A stretch of 64,000 nucleotides of DNA from Himantopus leucocephalus (taxonomy: Eukaryota > Chordata > Aves > Charadriiformes > Recurvirostridae). The position numbers and the translations under genes were made by a program. Under the pieces are notes generated by a model. The model did not search any database. It had not been told where the DNA came from and saw only the letters and a list, made by a program, of their open reading frames with translations. Within the stretch, counting starts at the first letter, position 1; each line of letters starts with the position of its first letter. Below are positions 51,605 to 63,954 of the stretch, piece by piece. The stretch spans positions 68,746,274 through 68,810,273 of the forward strand of contig RSEF01000001.1 in assembly GCA_003993805.1 (NCBI GenBank). The letters are read 5' to 3'.

Positions 51605-53194
51605 CCCGCAATGAGCATTAACACTAGTTAAGTTAACAGATTACCAAAAAATCAACCTCAGGTTTGTTCCTCCCATATTAAATGTGAAGAGACTATGTAC
51701 CCAAAAGCTCCTCTGTTTTTTCTACTCCCAACATTAAATCAACTACCTTAAAAAGCCTCTCCTTGTAGCTGACTTAAGGTCATGTGGAAGATAAACGCCA
51801 AGAGATTATAGTCAGTGCATTTTCCAGTGACTTAAAATTGACACAATACACTACAAGCATCACCTTCATATTACACTGATGGCAGTGCATGAGAAATCAG
51901 AGGTGTGCTATCAGAGGATTTGTTTTAGTTATTGATGATCTTCATTGTACTATAAATAACAGTCTGAAAAAAATGACCAAATCACCCAAGTTTTCTCCTA
52001 AACCCTGTATCTTCTCTAGAAGTTTCTTTTTACACAGCTACAGCCTCTCCGCCCTTTCCCAATCAACCCTTCCTTCTCTCCCTGCTTCATATGACCTCAC
52101 CTTACCCAAAAATGCGAAGAGATTGGTCTTATCACAACTTAGCAAGATACCACCTGCCAGCTGAACTGTGATAAATCACAGCTGGCGTAACAATACCCAC
52201 ACTAGCAGTGACTGAGGCTGAGCTGACGAGCAGCAGCTCAAGGCTGTCATTTAAACCACGGAGTGCCCCCATCCACAAAAATCACGCTAAGGAAATAGCT
52301 CAATAACACAACGGTTGCCCTCACCATGTTACTATTCTAGCGTGCATTAGATCTGTCGACTCCTTTCTCTACCTGCAACTGCCTTCTGTTTAGCCTGTAA
52401 GCCTTTTACAGCCAGCAAGGTGGACAAACTGCCTATTCTTTGTATTCACACAACAGTTGACACAATATGACCCCGATCAATCATAAGGTACTACCCTAAC
52501 AAAATTTACAACAGCAAATATTCATTCTTCCCTACCCCCATGACTGCCCTTCTGAAAAGATACAACGCTGGCAGAAAAACCTAGAAAAAGAAGAATTCAG
52601 AAGTTATTAAAAAATGAGAATAAGGCTTAGAATGAAAACGTCAAAGGAACTTGAAGAGTTATTACTTTATTATTACTCTTGCCATACATAACACTTGTGT
52701 TTTCTGACTCCTAGAAGAGCCGGACAATTGGGTATGCAACATGATTGTAATGAAAACATTCCCTAGAATTAGGGACCTGCATTTCTATTAGCAACCCTTT
52801 CTGTACTCTTTAAATTATTCCTTGAACCCAAGGTTTCAGCCATGAATGAAGGAAGCTGTGAGCATGCATTGGTTTTTACTCATTTGTTTAAACAGACATG
52901 CAGTACAAAAAAACTTTCTAAAAAATAGACTCTCAAATGAATAGGTTGACAGGTTTGAACAAAAACCACCACACTTGCAGATGTGCTTCAAGCCATTAAC
53001 CTTACAGGTTCAGTCACTGCATTTACTGAAATAAATGGATCTGAATAGCTTAGCCAGCAGGCAAACCTTCTTATGTTGCCCAGCATATTTCATCACAAGT
53101 TTAAGAAACACCAGCTTCTCATTGGAGGAGTGACCTATAGGCACCTGTATTTAATAAGCTACTTAAAATCAACCTGTATCTGTAGATCAATAAG

Positions 53195-53233
53195 ATTGGC
53201 TAGTAATAACCATTGGCACGTGAGAGTATAAAA
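53195..53233 (+). promoter_or_regulatory. Candidate core promoter motifs on the plus strand
   Basis: In 39 bp there are two ATTGG boxes (reverse CCAAT, 53195-53199 and 53212-53216), a CACGTG E-box (53217-53222) and TATAAAA (53227-53233). A second ATATAAAA follows at 53243-53250. The site is 1.6 kb inside intron 1, pointing away from exon 2, antisense to TBXAS1. There is no known transcript. CCAAT boxes normally sit further from the TATA box, so this may be chance. Confidence 0.2.
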
Positions 53234-54859
53234 CACTGTCCCATATAAAACTCCAGCTTCCTTTACTTGATGCCTTCACAGAACTCACCTTCAGCTGGGA
53301 AAGGAGAAACACTGAATGGTGTGTCTCTACTGCAAGGCAATTTCCCACCTCACTCCCAAACTGGACTTTTTGAAACTTAAATAGTAGGTGCTCAATTCAG
53401 CAGCTGACCATCCATAGCCAGGAGCCTCATTTAACTTTGACTTCAGTCTGCAATTAGAGCGGGGTTTGTTTATGGGAAGACCGAATTCTGCACTAAACTG
53501 CCATGTTCACTTCAAGGAGTGGAACAGCCTTCCTTAAATTGAACCAGATAATGAGGCTCTGGAGAAGCATCCACTGGAACATACCCAGAGCAGTTCGGTG
53601 TCTTCAGAGACCTCAGCACATCTTGATATGTCCTGTGTGGAAGCACCAGGCTCTTTCAGCTGTCTCCCAGGCAGCCAGATCTCACCAGCCGATCTGCTGC
53701 ATTTCTGAACTGTGGATGTGCCTCTGCCCTCCCTCTCATCCCCTTCAGCTTACGCAGATCCACAGGTCAGCGGCTAAACAGCATGGGCTTACTGAAAGAT
53801 TTAGTGCTACCATTCTTTTTCCCAGAAAAATTCAAAGGAAGTAGAACGTGGAACTTTGTGATGATTTGGGCAGATCTTATTAAGAAAGTAGGCTCACCCA
53901 GCTACTTGATATGGCAACGCACATCAAATATGGGCTTGGCTAAAAAAAGAGTCTTTTTTTAGTCTCTCTAGACCCTCCCTTGACACACAAGGAAGTTGAA
54001 CCAAGCTCAGCACGGTCAAAGAATGAAGAAGCACGTACAGAAGTGATCTGTCATTTACACTATTACAACAATAGTGCTAAACTTATGGTGCCGTCACCAT
54101 TATCTCCTGGATTAGCTTTGGGTTTTCATCAGAAGTTCTTTTTCTACTGCTGCCCCCGAAGCTTTTCCTTGAACACACAGAAAAAACATTGGTTGACTGG
54201 AAAGCAGGATTTGAATAGGTATTCAAGTAAAAACAGAACCGCACTCCCAGTTCAGCTAATTTAATTTCTGAAATAAATTATTTGGACAGGGCGGGGTTGT
54301 TTTGGTTTTTTTTTTTTCCATTTCAGCACAGCTCACTGCAATGCTTACTGTGCTTACCATTAGAGCTGCTGTTATTCTGATTTGTATCCACTACTCAGTG
54401 TGGAAAGAACAAGAGAGGAAATTCAAGCACCAGTTAAAGTGTCTGTACACTTAAGCTAAGAAACCTGGCAAGGGACAAGTGTGCAGCATAGTACAGAGAA
54501 GAGGTCCAACAAGACCCTGCAACAAGTACTCTGTTTCTTTGTGACCAGCACCAATGTTCCTACTGCCTACAGAAATTAATAAGAAACCAACAATAATAAG
54601 TTCTTAATTTTGAAGACAATTTTTGTTAGCAGTTTGCTGGTAAAATGCTTAGGAGAAAATATTGCAAGGAGAGAATTCTCTAAAAAGCATCATGAGTTTT
54701 GTATTTATTTCAGTCTCTGCATCCAAACCAACTCGCCTTTTGTGTCCCTTCTAGCCAATTATCTTCCAGTTTCACTTTAAGAATAAAAGACTCTATAGAT
54801 GTTGGGGGAGCTTCAGCAGGCTTTGTGTCTGATATGCAGCCCATATCATCATCACTTAC

Positions 54860-54957
54860 CAATACAGCAGGACCAGGAAGACCACCAGTAAAGCCACGGT
54901 GACCGTTGTACTATTCATTTCTGTGGAGACATATGCCAGGAGATCTACAGGCTCCAT
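54860..54957 (-). CDS. TBXAS1: TBXAS1 coding exon 1 (start codon and membrane anchor)
   Basis: From the ATG at 54957-54955 this 98-base exon encodes 32 residues plus TG of a split Trp codon. It begins MEPVDLLAYVSTEMN and ends STTVTVALLVVFLVLLYW. The hydrophobic segment VTVALLVVFLVLLYW lines up with human VTVALSVALLALLKW and is the N-terminal ER anchor. A NST sequon lies at residue 15. The predicted N-terminus is about three residues longer than the human one. The donor is TATTG|GTAAGTG, and phase and sequence join exactly to exon 2 at 1636. The ATG context (GGAAAATGG, A at -3, G at +4) is strong, and an in-frame TGA lies upstream at 55020-55018 with no other in-frame ATG between. Confidence 0.94.
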
Positions 54958-55050
54958 TTTCCTCCACTGCAGCTCCAGCCTTGAGTGGTGTGAGTGTGTG
55001 CGCAGGGGAAAGTTTCCTCAAGAGCTGATAAAGCCTTCCACAGCTATATG
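54958..55050 (-). promoter_or_regulatory. TBXAS1: TBXAS1 5' UTR and candidate proximal promoter
   Basis: Reading on the minus strand towards the ATG there is CATATAG (55050-55044, weak TATA-like), TTATCA (GATA motif on the other strand, 55030-55025), TGAGGAAACT (PU.1-like GAGGAA, 55020-55011) and then the start codon. There is no CpG island, consistent with a tissue-restricted gene. The human promoter is reported to rely on a TATA box and NF-E2, but I see no NF-E2 consensus here. If transcription starts beyond 55093, a 60-codon upstream open frame (55093-54911) would overlap the start codon out of frame. Alternatively, an acceptor-like GCAG at 54970-54967 could join a distant noncoding exon. 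The transcription start is not determined. Confidence 0.35.
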
Positions 55051-55212
55051 AATGACATCTGCAACAAAACAGGAACCAAGAGACCAAAACCACATCAAGT
55101 CAAGTACAAACTGCAAACCTTTCCTGTTCTCATCCACTGCACACTCCGAGAGAGAACTTGAAGGTTCCCTGAATGGTAGGATGTAGCAATTTCCCCCCTC
55201 CTGCTGTTGTTG

Positions 55213-55236
55213 ACTGTCATGACAGTAAATATTTAC
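55213..55236. promoter_or_regulatory. Two overlapping perfect palindromes upstream of TBXAS1
   Basis: ACTGTCATGACAGT (55213-55226) and GTAAATATTTAC (55225-55236) are both perfect palindromes and share GT. They lie about 255-280 bp upstream of the start codon. The first holds opposed TGTCA/TGACA motifs typical of TALE homeodomain factors (MEIS, PREP, TGIF). The second resembles paired forkhead-type GTAAATA. Function is inferred from motif shape only. Confidence 0.45.
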
Positions 55237-55299
55237 ATACCCACCGCTTGAGACATCAGTGCAGTCAAATAGGTTTTCGGACGTCAAGTATGGGAAACA

Positions 55300-58200
55300 G
55301 GAAAGTGGGGAAGAGAAGAGGGGGAGAGAGCCTGACCATGGTACAGAACATGGAAGAAGAATATAAAGAGCCTTCAGCGGTGCCCTGGCATAAAAACAGT
55401 GGCATTCTCCAAAGTAAAAAAATAGAGCATTTCTGCAACATGAAACTTCATTAGCACTTAATCTCCAAACTCATTCTACTTTAAAAGAATGGAACAAAGT
55501 AAACTTTAAATTATCACAACTAAATGGAGGAATGAGGGGAAAACCCTCCTAACGTGACTACTAGAAGACACACACAGAAAGAAAAACTAATGAGCAGAAA
55601 AACCCAACTGTAGTACCAGGGTACATAAGTCAGCTTCTATCACACTGGTTAGTCCACACAGCACTGCTTGGCTGTACCATCTCAGGTTCATGAGTACTAC
55701 AGCAACTTGTCCTGGCTCAATGCAGTGCCTCCCTTAGAGGTACCATTAAACAGCCTGTCTGAAGATACTGTGGCCACCCTTGCGTTGTACTTCTACTATC
55801 AGGGTTAACATCTATTATCTCTGCATTGTGGTACAGTCAAGCTGTCACACTACCTTGAACAACCTGCACGTAAGCAGTCAAGCTTTGACTGCAGTTCAGG
55901 AAATGGTTTGTCCGCAGTATATGCTTTCTTTAGCTTTCTTCCATATTTTCCTGCCTGCAAACCTCAATCCTGTTTCAAGCATCTGATCCAGTCCAATCAG
56001 AAAGTTCAACTGACAGCAGACCCTGAAGCACTTATATGAGAGAAAACCATCAACCTGTTACACTCATGCCATTACCAAAAATATCTTCTGGGTTACAACA
56101 GCAACAGCTTGCAAGTAAACACTCTTGCCCATGACAAAATTCCCCAAACTGTCTGGTATCGTTTTTTTACTTATGAAACTAGAAATACCTATATATGTAC
56201 TGCAGCCTTCCCACCTATTCCATACAACCTATTTGAAAGTTAAGGAAATCAAAACTACCCAAAAAAACAGGTTTGTGAATTATATGGTAACCTTCAGAAA
56301 CAGAAATTCTGCAACATCTGATTCCCATAACACACCAGATGAAGAGTGGTTTCTTCTCATACAACCCCAAGATAATAGCTTAGATTTAATGTGCAAGGCT
56401 TCTCCAATATCACTGTATTACATTTCCTGCTCTTATCAGAGAAGTTAATAATATAGGTATCAAAAAAGTAAAGTCTCTAACACAATGGAGTTTAATTTTA
56501 AGAAGATTTGGCTCTACTCTAACTGAATCACTGCTATTTTGGTTCTCCGTGCTTCACAACTGCATTAATTCCCTTCCAGTCTCAGATCCTTGCAGAATAA
56601 GTAAAAGGTGTTAACCAGCTCATCAGCTCCACAGAATAGCACAGTAGTTCACAGACAACCTTGCTTATTGTATTAACAATGCTATTGCTATTCTGGGTCA
56701 ATAACAGCTCTGCCAGTTTGCTGCTGCTGCCAAGTTCTCCAAGAACAACTGCAACAAGATTCAAGACCAGCGATGCAAGGACTTAATCAGCGGGCACAAG
56801 CCAATCCCAACCAGCAACTGATCCTGTGGAACTTTAAGCAAAAAAATAAAAATAAAATATCCATATGCATTAAAGGCTCTTCAAAAAACTAAACCAATCA
56901 CCACAATTGTAGGAGGTAAGAAATAATATTCCGATTTCACAGTGCTTTAGTTTACTTGGCTTTTTAAATAAAGGACATATTTTTCTGCACTGAGGTCCTC
57001 CTATTAAAGCCAACGGCAAAAATCCTATCAGCAAACACAGAGTCAAGTACAGATCTCACTTATTTTTTAAGAAGCACTGGAGCCTTTTCCCAGTCACACT
57101 GGGAGGTAGGTGGGATGAATAGTTCTTAAACACACATTATGAAAGAAAACAGGCTCTCACATCAGCATCCAATTTGGAAGAGAACACATAATCAAGCTCC
57201 CAACAACAACAACCATCTTTTTCTGTTGTTGATGTTGAGGTTTTCTTTTTGTTTTGTTTTTTAAGCCTCAGCACCTGTTTCTTGCTGGAGGGTTTTAACT
57301 CAGCACCTCCAACCATTAAGAAGCAGCATTGACTCTAAAACCCACCTGGAGCATTCCTCACTGCAGACCCACCCACTTGTAGTTATCATCCCGGAGTTAA
57401 GGATCTCAGCTCCATGAGGAGTCACAAAAATCCACATGATGCTTTCCAGCACAGGGGGAAAGGAGTCAGGGATACAGACAACACTGAAAACAGGTTATTT
57501 ATCAGTCCTGTATCTCTCTTTACAGGTCCTTTACATGAGAAATGCCATCCTAATTAACTAGGTAATAGCACAGATATTTTTCACCAACCTTCCAGTTCTT
57601 TTTGTGGAGCCACGCTGGTCAGACTGATTATGATAAGGGTATCAAAGAACTATGGAGACAGATACAAAGTCCTTACTAACCGCATGCTGGAGGAAGCCAG
57701 AGACAAGCAGAAGCGGGAGCCTCTTCCTGTCAGACTGCTGTAAGTCAGCAGCACTGTCTGCGTTTGCCTCCACAAGGCTTCACTCAAGATTGCGTCTACC
57801 AAGGTTCACAGCTCCTCGACGCGGTGCCGTCCGAGCTCTTCCCTTCCATAGCCAGTAAAATCCACAGATCACCACCTTGTTCAACACAAACTTCAACGAC
57901 AAAAAAAGCCACGTGCAACACAAACTTACACTCAAGACACACATCTCATCCTTCGTTCCCCAGCACCACCGTAACTGCAGCCTTGGAGCTCCCCAGCAAA
58001 TGGCGGACCTACAAGGCAGAAGCAGTTCAATCCCGAACAGCCAGAGCTTCAGCTTGCGCAGATGTTCACAGCAGTAAATATTAAAAAAGGGAAGTACATT
58101 ATAGCATTCAAAGTGTGAGAAGCTGCAGCGTTCCTCCACTGAAAAAGAAACAAACCCAGCACACAGACAATCCAGTTTTTCCAGGAAGCCTTCATGCCTT

Positions 58201-60880
58201 GAAGTCTGCTATAACTCCAGGAATATTTTCTGTAAATGCTCTTCCAAAACAATGCATTTCAACTTCAGAGTGAATACAAGTGGGGCAGTGAGCCTCAGCA
58301 GTGCTTGACGTACACAAGTATCGTTCGGACATGAACTACAGAGTTTGTTAAAAAGCAGGATTATAGACATTCTCAGTAGACCTAAATCATGTTAAAGATT
58401 TTGACCTGTCTTCAAAGCACATCAAATGGAAAACGTAGTCTCATGTATTTCAGAGGCTAACGACTAACCAGCTAGACTAACCACAAACTCCTGCTAATGA
58501 CCAAATTCAACTCCTCTCGTGCTATTCTACCTCGTATGTTTTAGGTCTATAATAATCTAATTAAGGTTGAGCCACACCAGCTTTATGATAGATGAAGGAA
58601 ATCTAGAAAGGTGTTAAGTTTCAATTTTATAGCAGTTCTTCTCTGTAGAAATTTGTAGTATAGTCTTCAGATCAAGGAAATTCTGTTCTATAGACAACTT
58701 AGCCACAAAATGCTGCAAATGAAATGCCACAGAACAGCTTAAAAAAAAAACCCAACATGAGATTAATCAGACACTAGTTTATGTATAAGCTTTAACAAAG
58801 CCCATGTACAAAACTGTGTAAGTATATATGATATTAATTTATCTTAAGACAAAAACCTTTCCAAAGCCAAAATGAATTCTTAACATCTTTAAGGTAGACC
58901 AATCAAAAAGATCAAAGGCACATTTCAGAGTTATACTGTAAACAACCTTAACAGCCAAAGTGCTGGGAATATTAATGTCTTGGTATACAGGGATTTACAG
59001 TGGCCATCTATGACTTCATTATTACTATCCCTGTTCAAGGATTGACTGAGCAGATTAATTAGATGATTTTGTACTCCTGCATGATTAACTATGACAAACT
59101 ACTCAACAGACCACCAAGGCATTGAAGTCCATTTATAAAGATCCTGCTCTGCATTCAAAATGGACAGGAGCACCAAAAGGACACCATGGGCTCATGGAAG
59201 ATTCTTGAACCACCTTGAATAAAATCACTCCAATGAACTGGATCTCAAAATGCAAACATGGTAACTGTGAAACCCCACTGAGGAAGCTGCTTTCATGACA
59301 GTTCCTGCTGAGAAACAGAAAGACACACTTTTATACTTAAATTGTTTGGCAACTCAGAACCTGGTTATATTAACCTAAATGTTTCTCAGAAAACAGGCAG
59401 CCAGCTTCAAATTCTAGGAAAGCTGAAACATCATGCAAACTTATACTTCACTAACAAATTGAATCTAAAAGTTATGGTACTTCAAACTCAGTCAATATCA
59501 CAGGGGCTAAAAAATTCATTATGCTAACTAAATGTACTGCCGCTGTACTAAGTCCCCTCTAAAGCAACAAGCTGTGAGATATCCTAGTTATTTCAAAGAA
59601 CTGTACTTAGAAATAGCACAGATTTTGTGGTCAAAAGGAATGAAAGTTTCTTCCTCTTGCTGTGAGAGCTTGGAATGAGTTTCTAAAATAAAGTTACCTT
59701 TGCTAATAGTGACATTAAGATCTTGCAGCCCCAGTGAAATTCCAGAGAAAGCACAAATTAATGTAACATCTGCTGCCCATGGCCAAGCATTTCTAAGCAA
59801 ATTGACTTTATTAAATAATCGGTAACTTGTTTATATTTCTATAGCTTGCTTTAGAAACATTGATTGATTCAAGCAATCCTATAATTTCATTGTCCTATAA
59901 ACTTGACTGGAGATAAGTAAGGATTTATGTTCATGGATCAATAGCTCCACATTGACAGCAAAAGCCAAAGAACCCTGCCTAGACTAGTCTTGTAGTCACA
60001 GAGAGCCGTATAGATGTTTGCCTTTGTAACAACATCACGGTAAGAACTAGTAAGTTATAATTTCTTCTGTGAAGTTCAGTTTTTGAACACCATGAAAAAT
60101 ATATAACCTTCTTTGTTTGATTGAAAAGCTACTCCAGATAGAAAACTCAAGGCTTGAATTCTCCAAACTGTGTTTCAGTGCAGAACCACAGGTCAAAGGA
60201 ATTGTGAAAAACGTAACAGAAGTACCCTATTCTATAACTTAATTAACTAAACCGTGCTTATCAACTTCTCTTTCATCCATTAGCTGGTGGGATTGACACC
60301 AAAGCATATAAAGCCCAGTCCTTTTCTGCAGTTTGCAAATAGGAAGATACAGAACACTGGTTTTCCCCAATTAATGGAAATATTTTGAGAGCTCAATGTG
60401 CTATCTCTAGCTATTACGCTCCCCACCTTACCTCTCCAGTTTGCAGTTCAATAATTTTACTGTGGAATACTTTCAATAAGATACAAAGACACTTCTTTAG
60501 AGAAGAATTACACGCAGCCTCCTTAAAAGCGGGGCACCCACCTCAGAGGCAATCAGCCACAGCCATCTGCATTGCACAGAGCAGTGCAATGGCTCCTGGA
60601 TGGCGAGCTGGAGAAACCCTCACCATCGCATCCTTTGAATTGCCCTAACAGGAGAAAGGGAGTCGAAGAACAAATAGAAAGGACAAAGGGGAGAACAGCA
60701 GCCAAGAAGAGGCAGATCTGACCATCCTGCCACAGGAGGACAGCCACGGCCATCCGCCCTGCATTCTGCTAGTGAAAAGGACAAGCCAAAAGCTGGATGA
60801 ACGTGCCACTCAGTACCTCTCTTGAAAGCACCAGATTGCTGATACAGACCACCAGCAGCCTGCACACATACCCTGGAGAT
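55300..60880. other. TBXAS1 5' flank, no gene recognised
   Basis: About 5.6 kb of AT-rich unique DNA. I found no coding exon on either strand and no recognisable repeat I would stand behind. In human, HIPK2 lies head-to-head beyond this flank; none of its coding sequence is seen here. Noncoding first exons of TBXAS1 could lie here but cannot be seen from sequence alone. Confidence 0.5.
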
Positions 60881-60898
60881 GGGCTCCCAGGGCCAGGA

Positions 60899-60923
60899 GG
60901 GGGGATGGGGTGGGAGCTGAGGG
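60899..60923 (+). other. G-quadruplex motif
   Basis: GGGGGG-AT-GGGG-T-GGG-AGCTGA-GGG meets the G3+N1-7 rule on the plus strand. It lies about 80 bp before the 7-bp minisatellite, in the most G-rich part of the flank. Confidence 0.75.
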
Positions 60924-61006
60924 CAACCCCCATGTAGACCAGCCATCACCAAGGGGTGCAAGCCCACCAGGCTGAAGGTAGGAGGCAGGTAACAGGGTCC
61001 ATGGGC

Positions 61007-61090
61007 GGAGCAAGGAGCAAGGAGCAAGGAGCAAGGAGCAAGGAGCAAGGAGCAAGGAGCAAGGAGCAAGGAGCAAGGAGCAAGGAGCAA
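61007..61090. repeat. Perfect 12-copy 7-bp minisatellite (GGAGCAA)n
   Basis: Twelve uninterrupted, identical copies of GGAGCAA make 84 bp with no spacers. Because 7 is not a multiple of 3, all frames cycle every 21 bp. No stop codon arises on either strand, which creates the spurious long open frames across it (for example 60620-61090 on the minus strand). Perfect identity implies recent expansion or ongoing homogenisation. Confidence 0.98.
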
Positions 61091-63954
61091 GGGGTCAAGT
61101 CAGCAACTGCGGCCCCAGACCCAACCTTCAATGAGGGTTCTGGGTCCATGGGCAGATTGTATAGGTGAGGGTCTCAGGTGAGGCCAATCAGGACAATTAA
61201 GACCTACTGGTGCCCTCATGGACCTCACAGGCTCGGTACTAAGGCCAGGACCAGGTAAAAAGATAATGACAGACACATGCGAGTAGGGTATTTGAAAGAG
61301 CAATACAACACGTTTATCAATACCCTGTCAAAACTCAAAATGACAAAAGAGACACCAAAAATCTCAAAAACCTTGAACCCCAGATGAGGTAAAGAAGCAT
61401 TCTTCACTTAAGGCCCACCGCTGTTTTTTCAAATAGCACATGCTTCCAGAAGGAGCCCCGCAGATGTGAAAGGAGAATGTCCCCAGGAGTTACGGCCTTC
61501 AGGCTGACAAGAATGGTAGAATTGGGTCCCATCTGGGAACTGTGGGCAGTATCAGCTCTGCCTTTATGCTTTATCTCTAATTGTCTAAAATCAGACGGAT
61601 TGGATACAATTATCCCCTCTGAGATGAATAAGATAGCAAAAAGAAAAAGCAAAAGAATGTGCAATGTATTAGGCAACACAAACATGCCAAAATCAGGACA
61701 GGCATTACAACTCAGGCACCACCACCATCTACTCTCAGCACAGAAGAGGCAATAAACTGGCACAAAGGAAAAAGAAAAGTCAAAATCAGGCAAGTCAGAC
61801 TAATACTATTGCCACAGTAATGGTTTTCATACTTCAAGAAGTCCAGAAGCTATTAGTCTACATTCACATGTAGAAAGGCAGTATGACTGCAAAGAGACTC
61901 AACCTGGCAGTTCAGAGTAATCACTGAGGACCGATCCCAGTTCTTCAGCAATTCTTTAGCAGCATCCACAGACCCTCTCTTTTAGGCTGCAGAAACATCC
62001 CTTCGCAGTACATGGGAAGTTCTCCTGGAGAACACCAGGTGCAGGGTTTGGTTATGCTGCTCCAACTCCTGCAGAAAGGCAGGGGGAGGTTGGTGCCCCG
62101 TTGACTCTCTTGCCTTTGAAAATGTTCCCCATAATAAATATTTCAAAATAACTGCAATAACTGCAGTATGGACAATCATGCTGGATATTTTCAGATGGCA
62201 GTAAGAACACAAAACGTATGGGGCACTGGAACACACAGAGCTGTGGCAGGAAGACATGTAACACCTTCACCATATGGGGCAAATGCAGGGACAATATAAA
62301 GAACACTGAAAAGCCTTATCTACCCTCGTGCCCCTATCCAGGGGATATTCACTGCCTAAATTTATGCATCACATGATAAATAACTCTTGGCAGATCGTGG
62401 CCAATATTCCCAAAGGCTTTCTTACCCATATGAAAGGGAGTACAGATAACTAGCACAAAAATTGCAGCCCCTTACGTGCTGCAGAGAGCACATGTAACAT
62501 ACCAGTGGCTTTACTCCAGTTCAGCCTTTTGTGCTCTCCCATTCATTGCTTTTTTTGCAGTCCTTTCTGCTGACCCCTTGTACACTAATTTATCAAATCA
62601 GAAATCCTTTCAGCTCCCTCATTCTCAACAGATATGTTGTAACGCAGGCATGCATGTGAGGGGGCAAAAAAAAAAAGAGAAAGTGGAAAAAAAAGAACTT
62701 ACACAATCACAAAACCAGCATTTCCAAATCTCAACTTCTTACTGCAAGTCTTGGCTTAGTTCAGGTTTTTGCTGAAGCACTAGTTCTTCATTTGTGCAAT
62801 TGTGACAAATACAGGTTTTACTGGGGGCAAAGACGGTCAAGCCCTCAAAGCAAGGAAAAAAATGTTCCAAAGCTGTAAAACTCAAAGAATCAGGGCTAAA
62901 ATACTAATTAAACTATTTTAATTGCTCAGTTGAAAAAAAAAAGGCATGTTTTTCTTGCAGTCTCATGAATTTGAGAGTAAATTTGTGATTTCTGAATGCT
63001 TGAGGTTAGCAATACTTGCAAAAGGGCATGAACCCAATAAGCTGACCTGTTAGCCATGGGAAGAGAGGTTAAGTGGAAGACTAAATAATGTGACATATGA
63101 GTTGAAACAGCAAAAAGAACTTAGTCTCAACAAGATTTCAACCATGCTGACACTCATGTTAACTTGCTCTCTCAGGCTGAAGTGTAGATGGGATCTGAGT
63201 CTAAGGTTCACAGTGAGTCCACCCTCCTACCTCCTTCCTACCTTCTGCTGCCTCTACCAAGGAGCAGATAAGCACAACCTTAGATTGTAGCTGGGCTAGT
63301 GTAAGAAGGAAATATGTATCCTTCTCAGTTTCACTGAAATACAAAAAAAAAAAAAAAAAAAAAAAAAAAANATTATACTTATCATACTTTATCTTTTTAC
63401 TGGCTGGTGATCAGAGCTAAGGTTCATGGAAAACCATGGCACTGTGACAATCTGAGAGGACCGCTTTGTACTCGCCACAGAGCCTAACAGTCTTCAAGCT
63501 CCAAGAGCCTCGGCAGGGGGGGTGGTTTAAGCAATTCTTAGAAGCTTCTTTCTACTCTGAACATGCTGCTGCTTTCTTTACCTTCAGCCAATTAAGTCCA
63601 ACAAGCTCAAGTGAGCAATTGCAATGATATATCAGCTCTAGTATGAGCACGGCCAGCAGCCCTGGCAACTGTCCACTTTTAACTTCAGCTCTTCTTCCTC
63701 ACCATCCATTTTAAAGTATTCATTTTAACTCAGAACACCACTACCTGCAGATACTTCCCCCTCACCCAACTCTTATGGTTACACTCACACAGCAACCGAA
63801 CTGGCATGATGGGATCTCTGGCCCAGGCAGAGTCCTACAGCCACCAACAAAAATTTAAACTAGGTGCATTGGAGCTTAGAGAGCCAGACCTGTCGGACAG
63901 GTACCCCAGTGTATGGGACACGTTCTCCTTAAGAGAGCCTTCTCTGCCTGTGGC
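61091..63954. other. 5' flank, no gene recognised
   Basis: About 2.9 kb of AT-rich DNA containing one poly(A) tract with an N. Open frames such as 61404-61793 on the minus strand resemble no family and lack splice or start context that would make them believable. Confidence 0.5.
63343..63371. repeat. Poly(A) run ending in N (probable assembly gap)
   Basis: Twenty-eight A followed by a single N, the same pattern as at 5580. The real tract may be longer and sequence may be missing. Confidence 0.85.

Larger units (their letters stand above)
1637..54859 (-). other. TBXAS1: TBXAS1 intron 1 (about 53.2 kb)
   Basis: The intron is bounded by the exon 1 donor (TATTG|GTAAGTG, minus strand from 54859) and the exon 2 acceptor (TTTTTTCCAG ending at 1637), and it splits a Trp codon after its second base. 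A very long first intron fits the human gene, which is also large and 5'-heavy. I found no nested gene with supported homology. Supported contents are listed separately: an L3/CR1-like LINE piece, a bird CR1 3' end, palindromic MITE-like elements, MIR-like fragments, homopolymer and dinucleotide tracts, two CpG clusters, a G-quadruplex motif, a 48-bp duplicated block and a decayed repeat pair. The rest is unremarkable unique sequence. Open frames of up to 216 codons (43079-43729) show no recognisable domain and several run through simple repeats. Confidence 0.9.

Noticed and set aside
57000..57032. AAAGCCAACGGCAAAAATCC, resembling a palindromic amniote repeat centre
   Set aside because: No inverted ends are visible around it, unlike the three copies I listed.
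60620..61090. 156-codon minus-strand frame with a repeated LLLAPCS motif
   Set aside because: The repeat is only the translation of the 7-bp minisatellite, which is stop-free in every frame.
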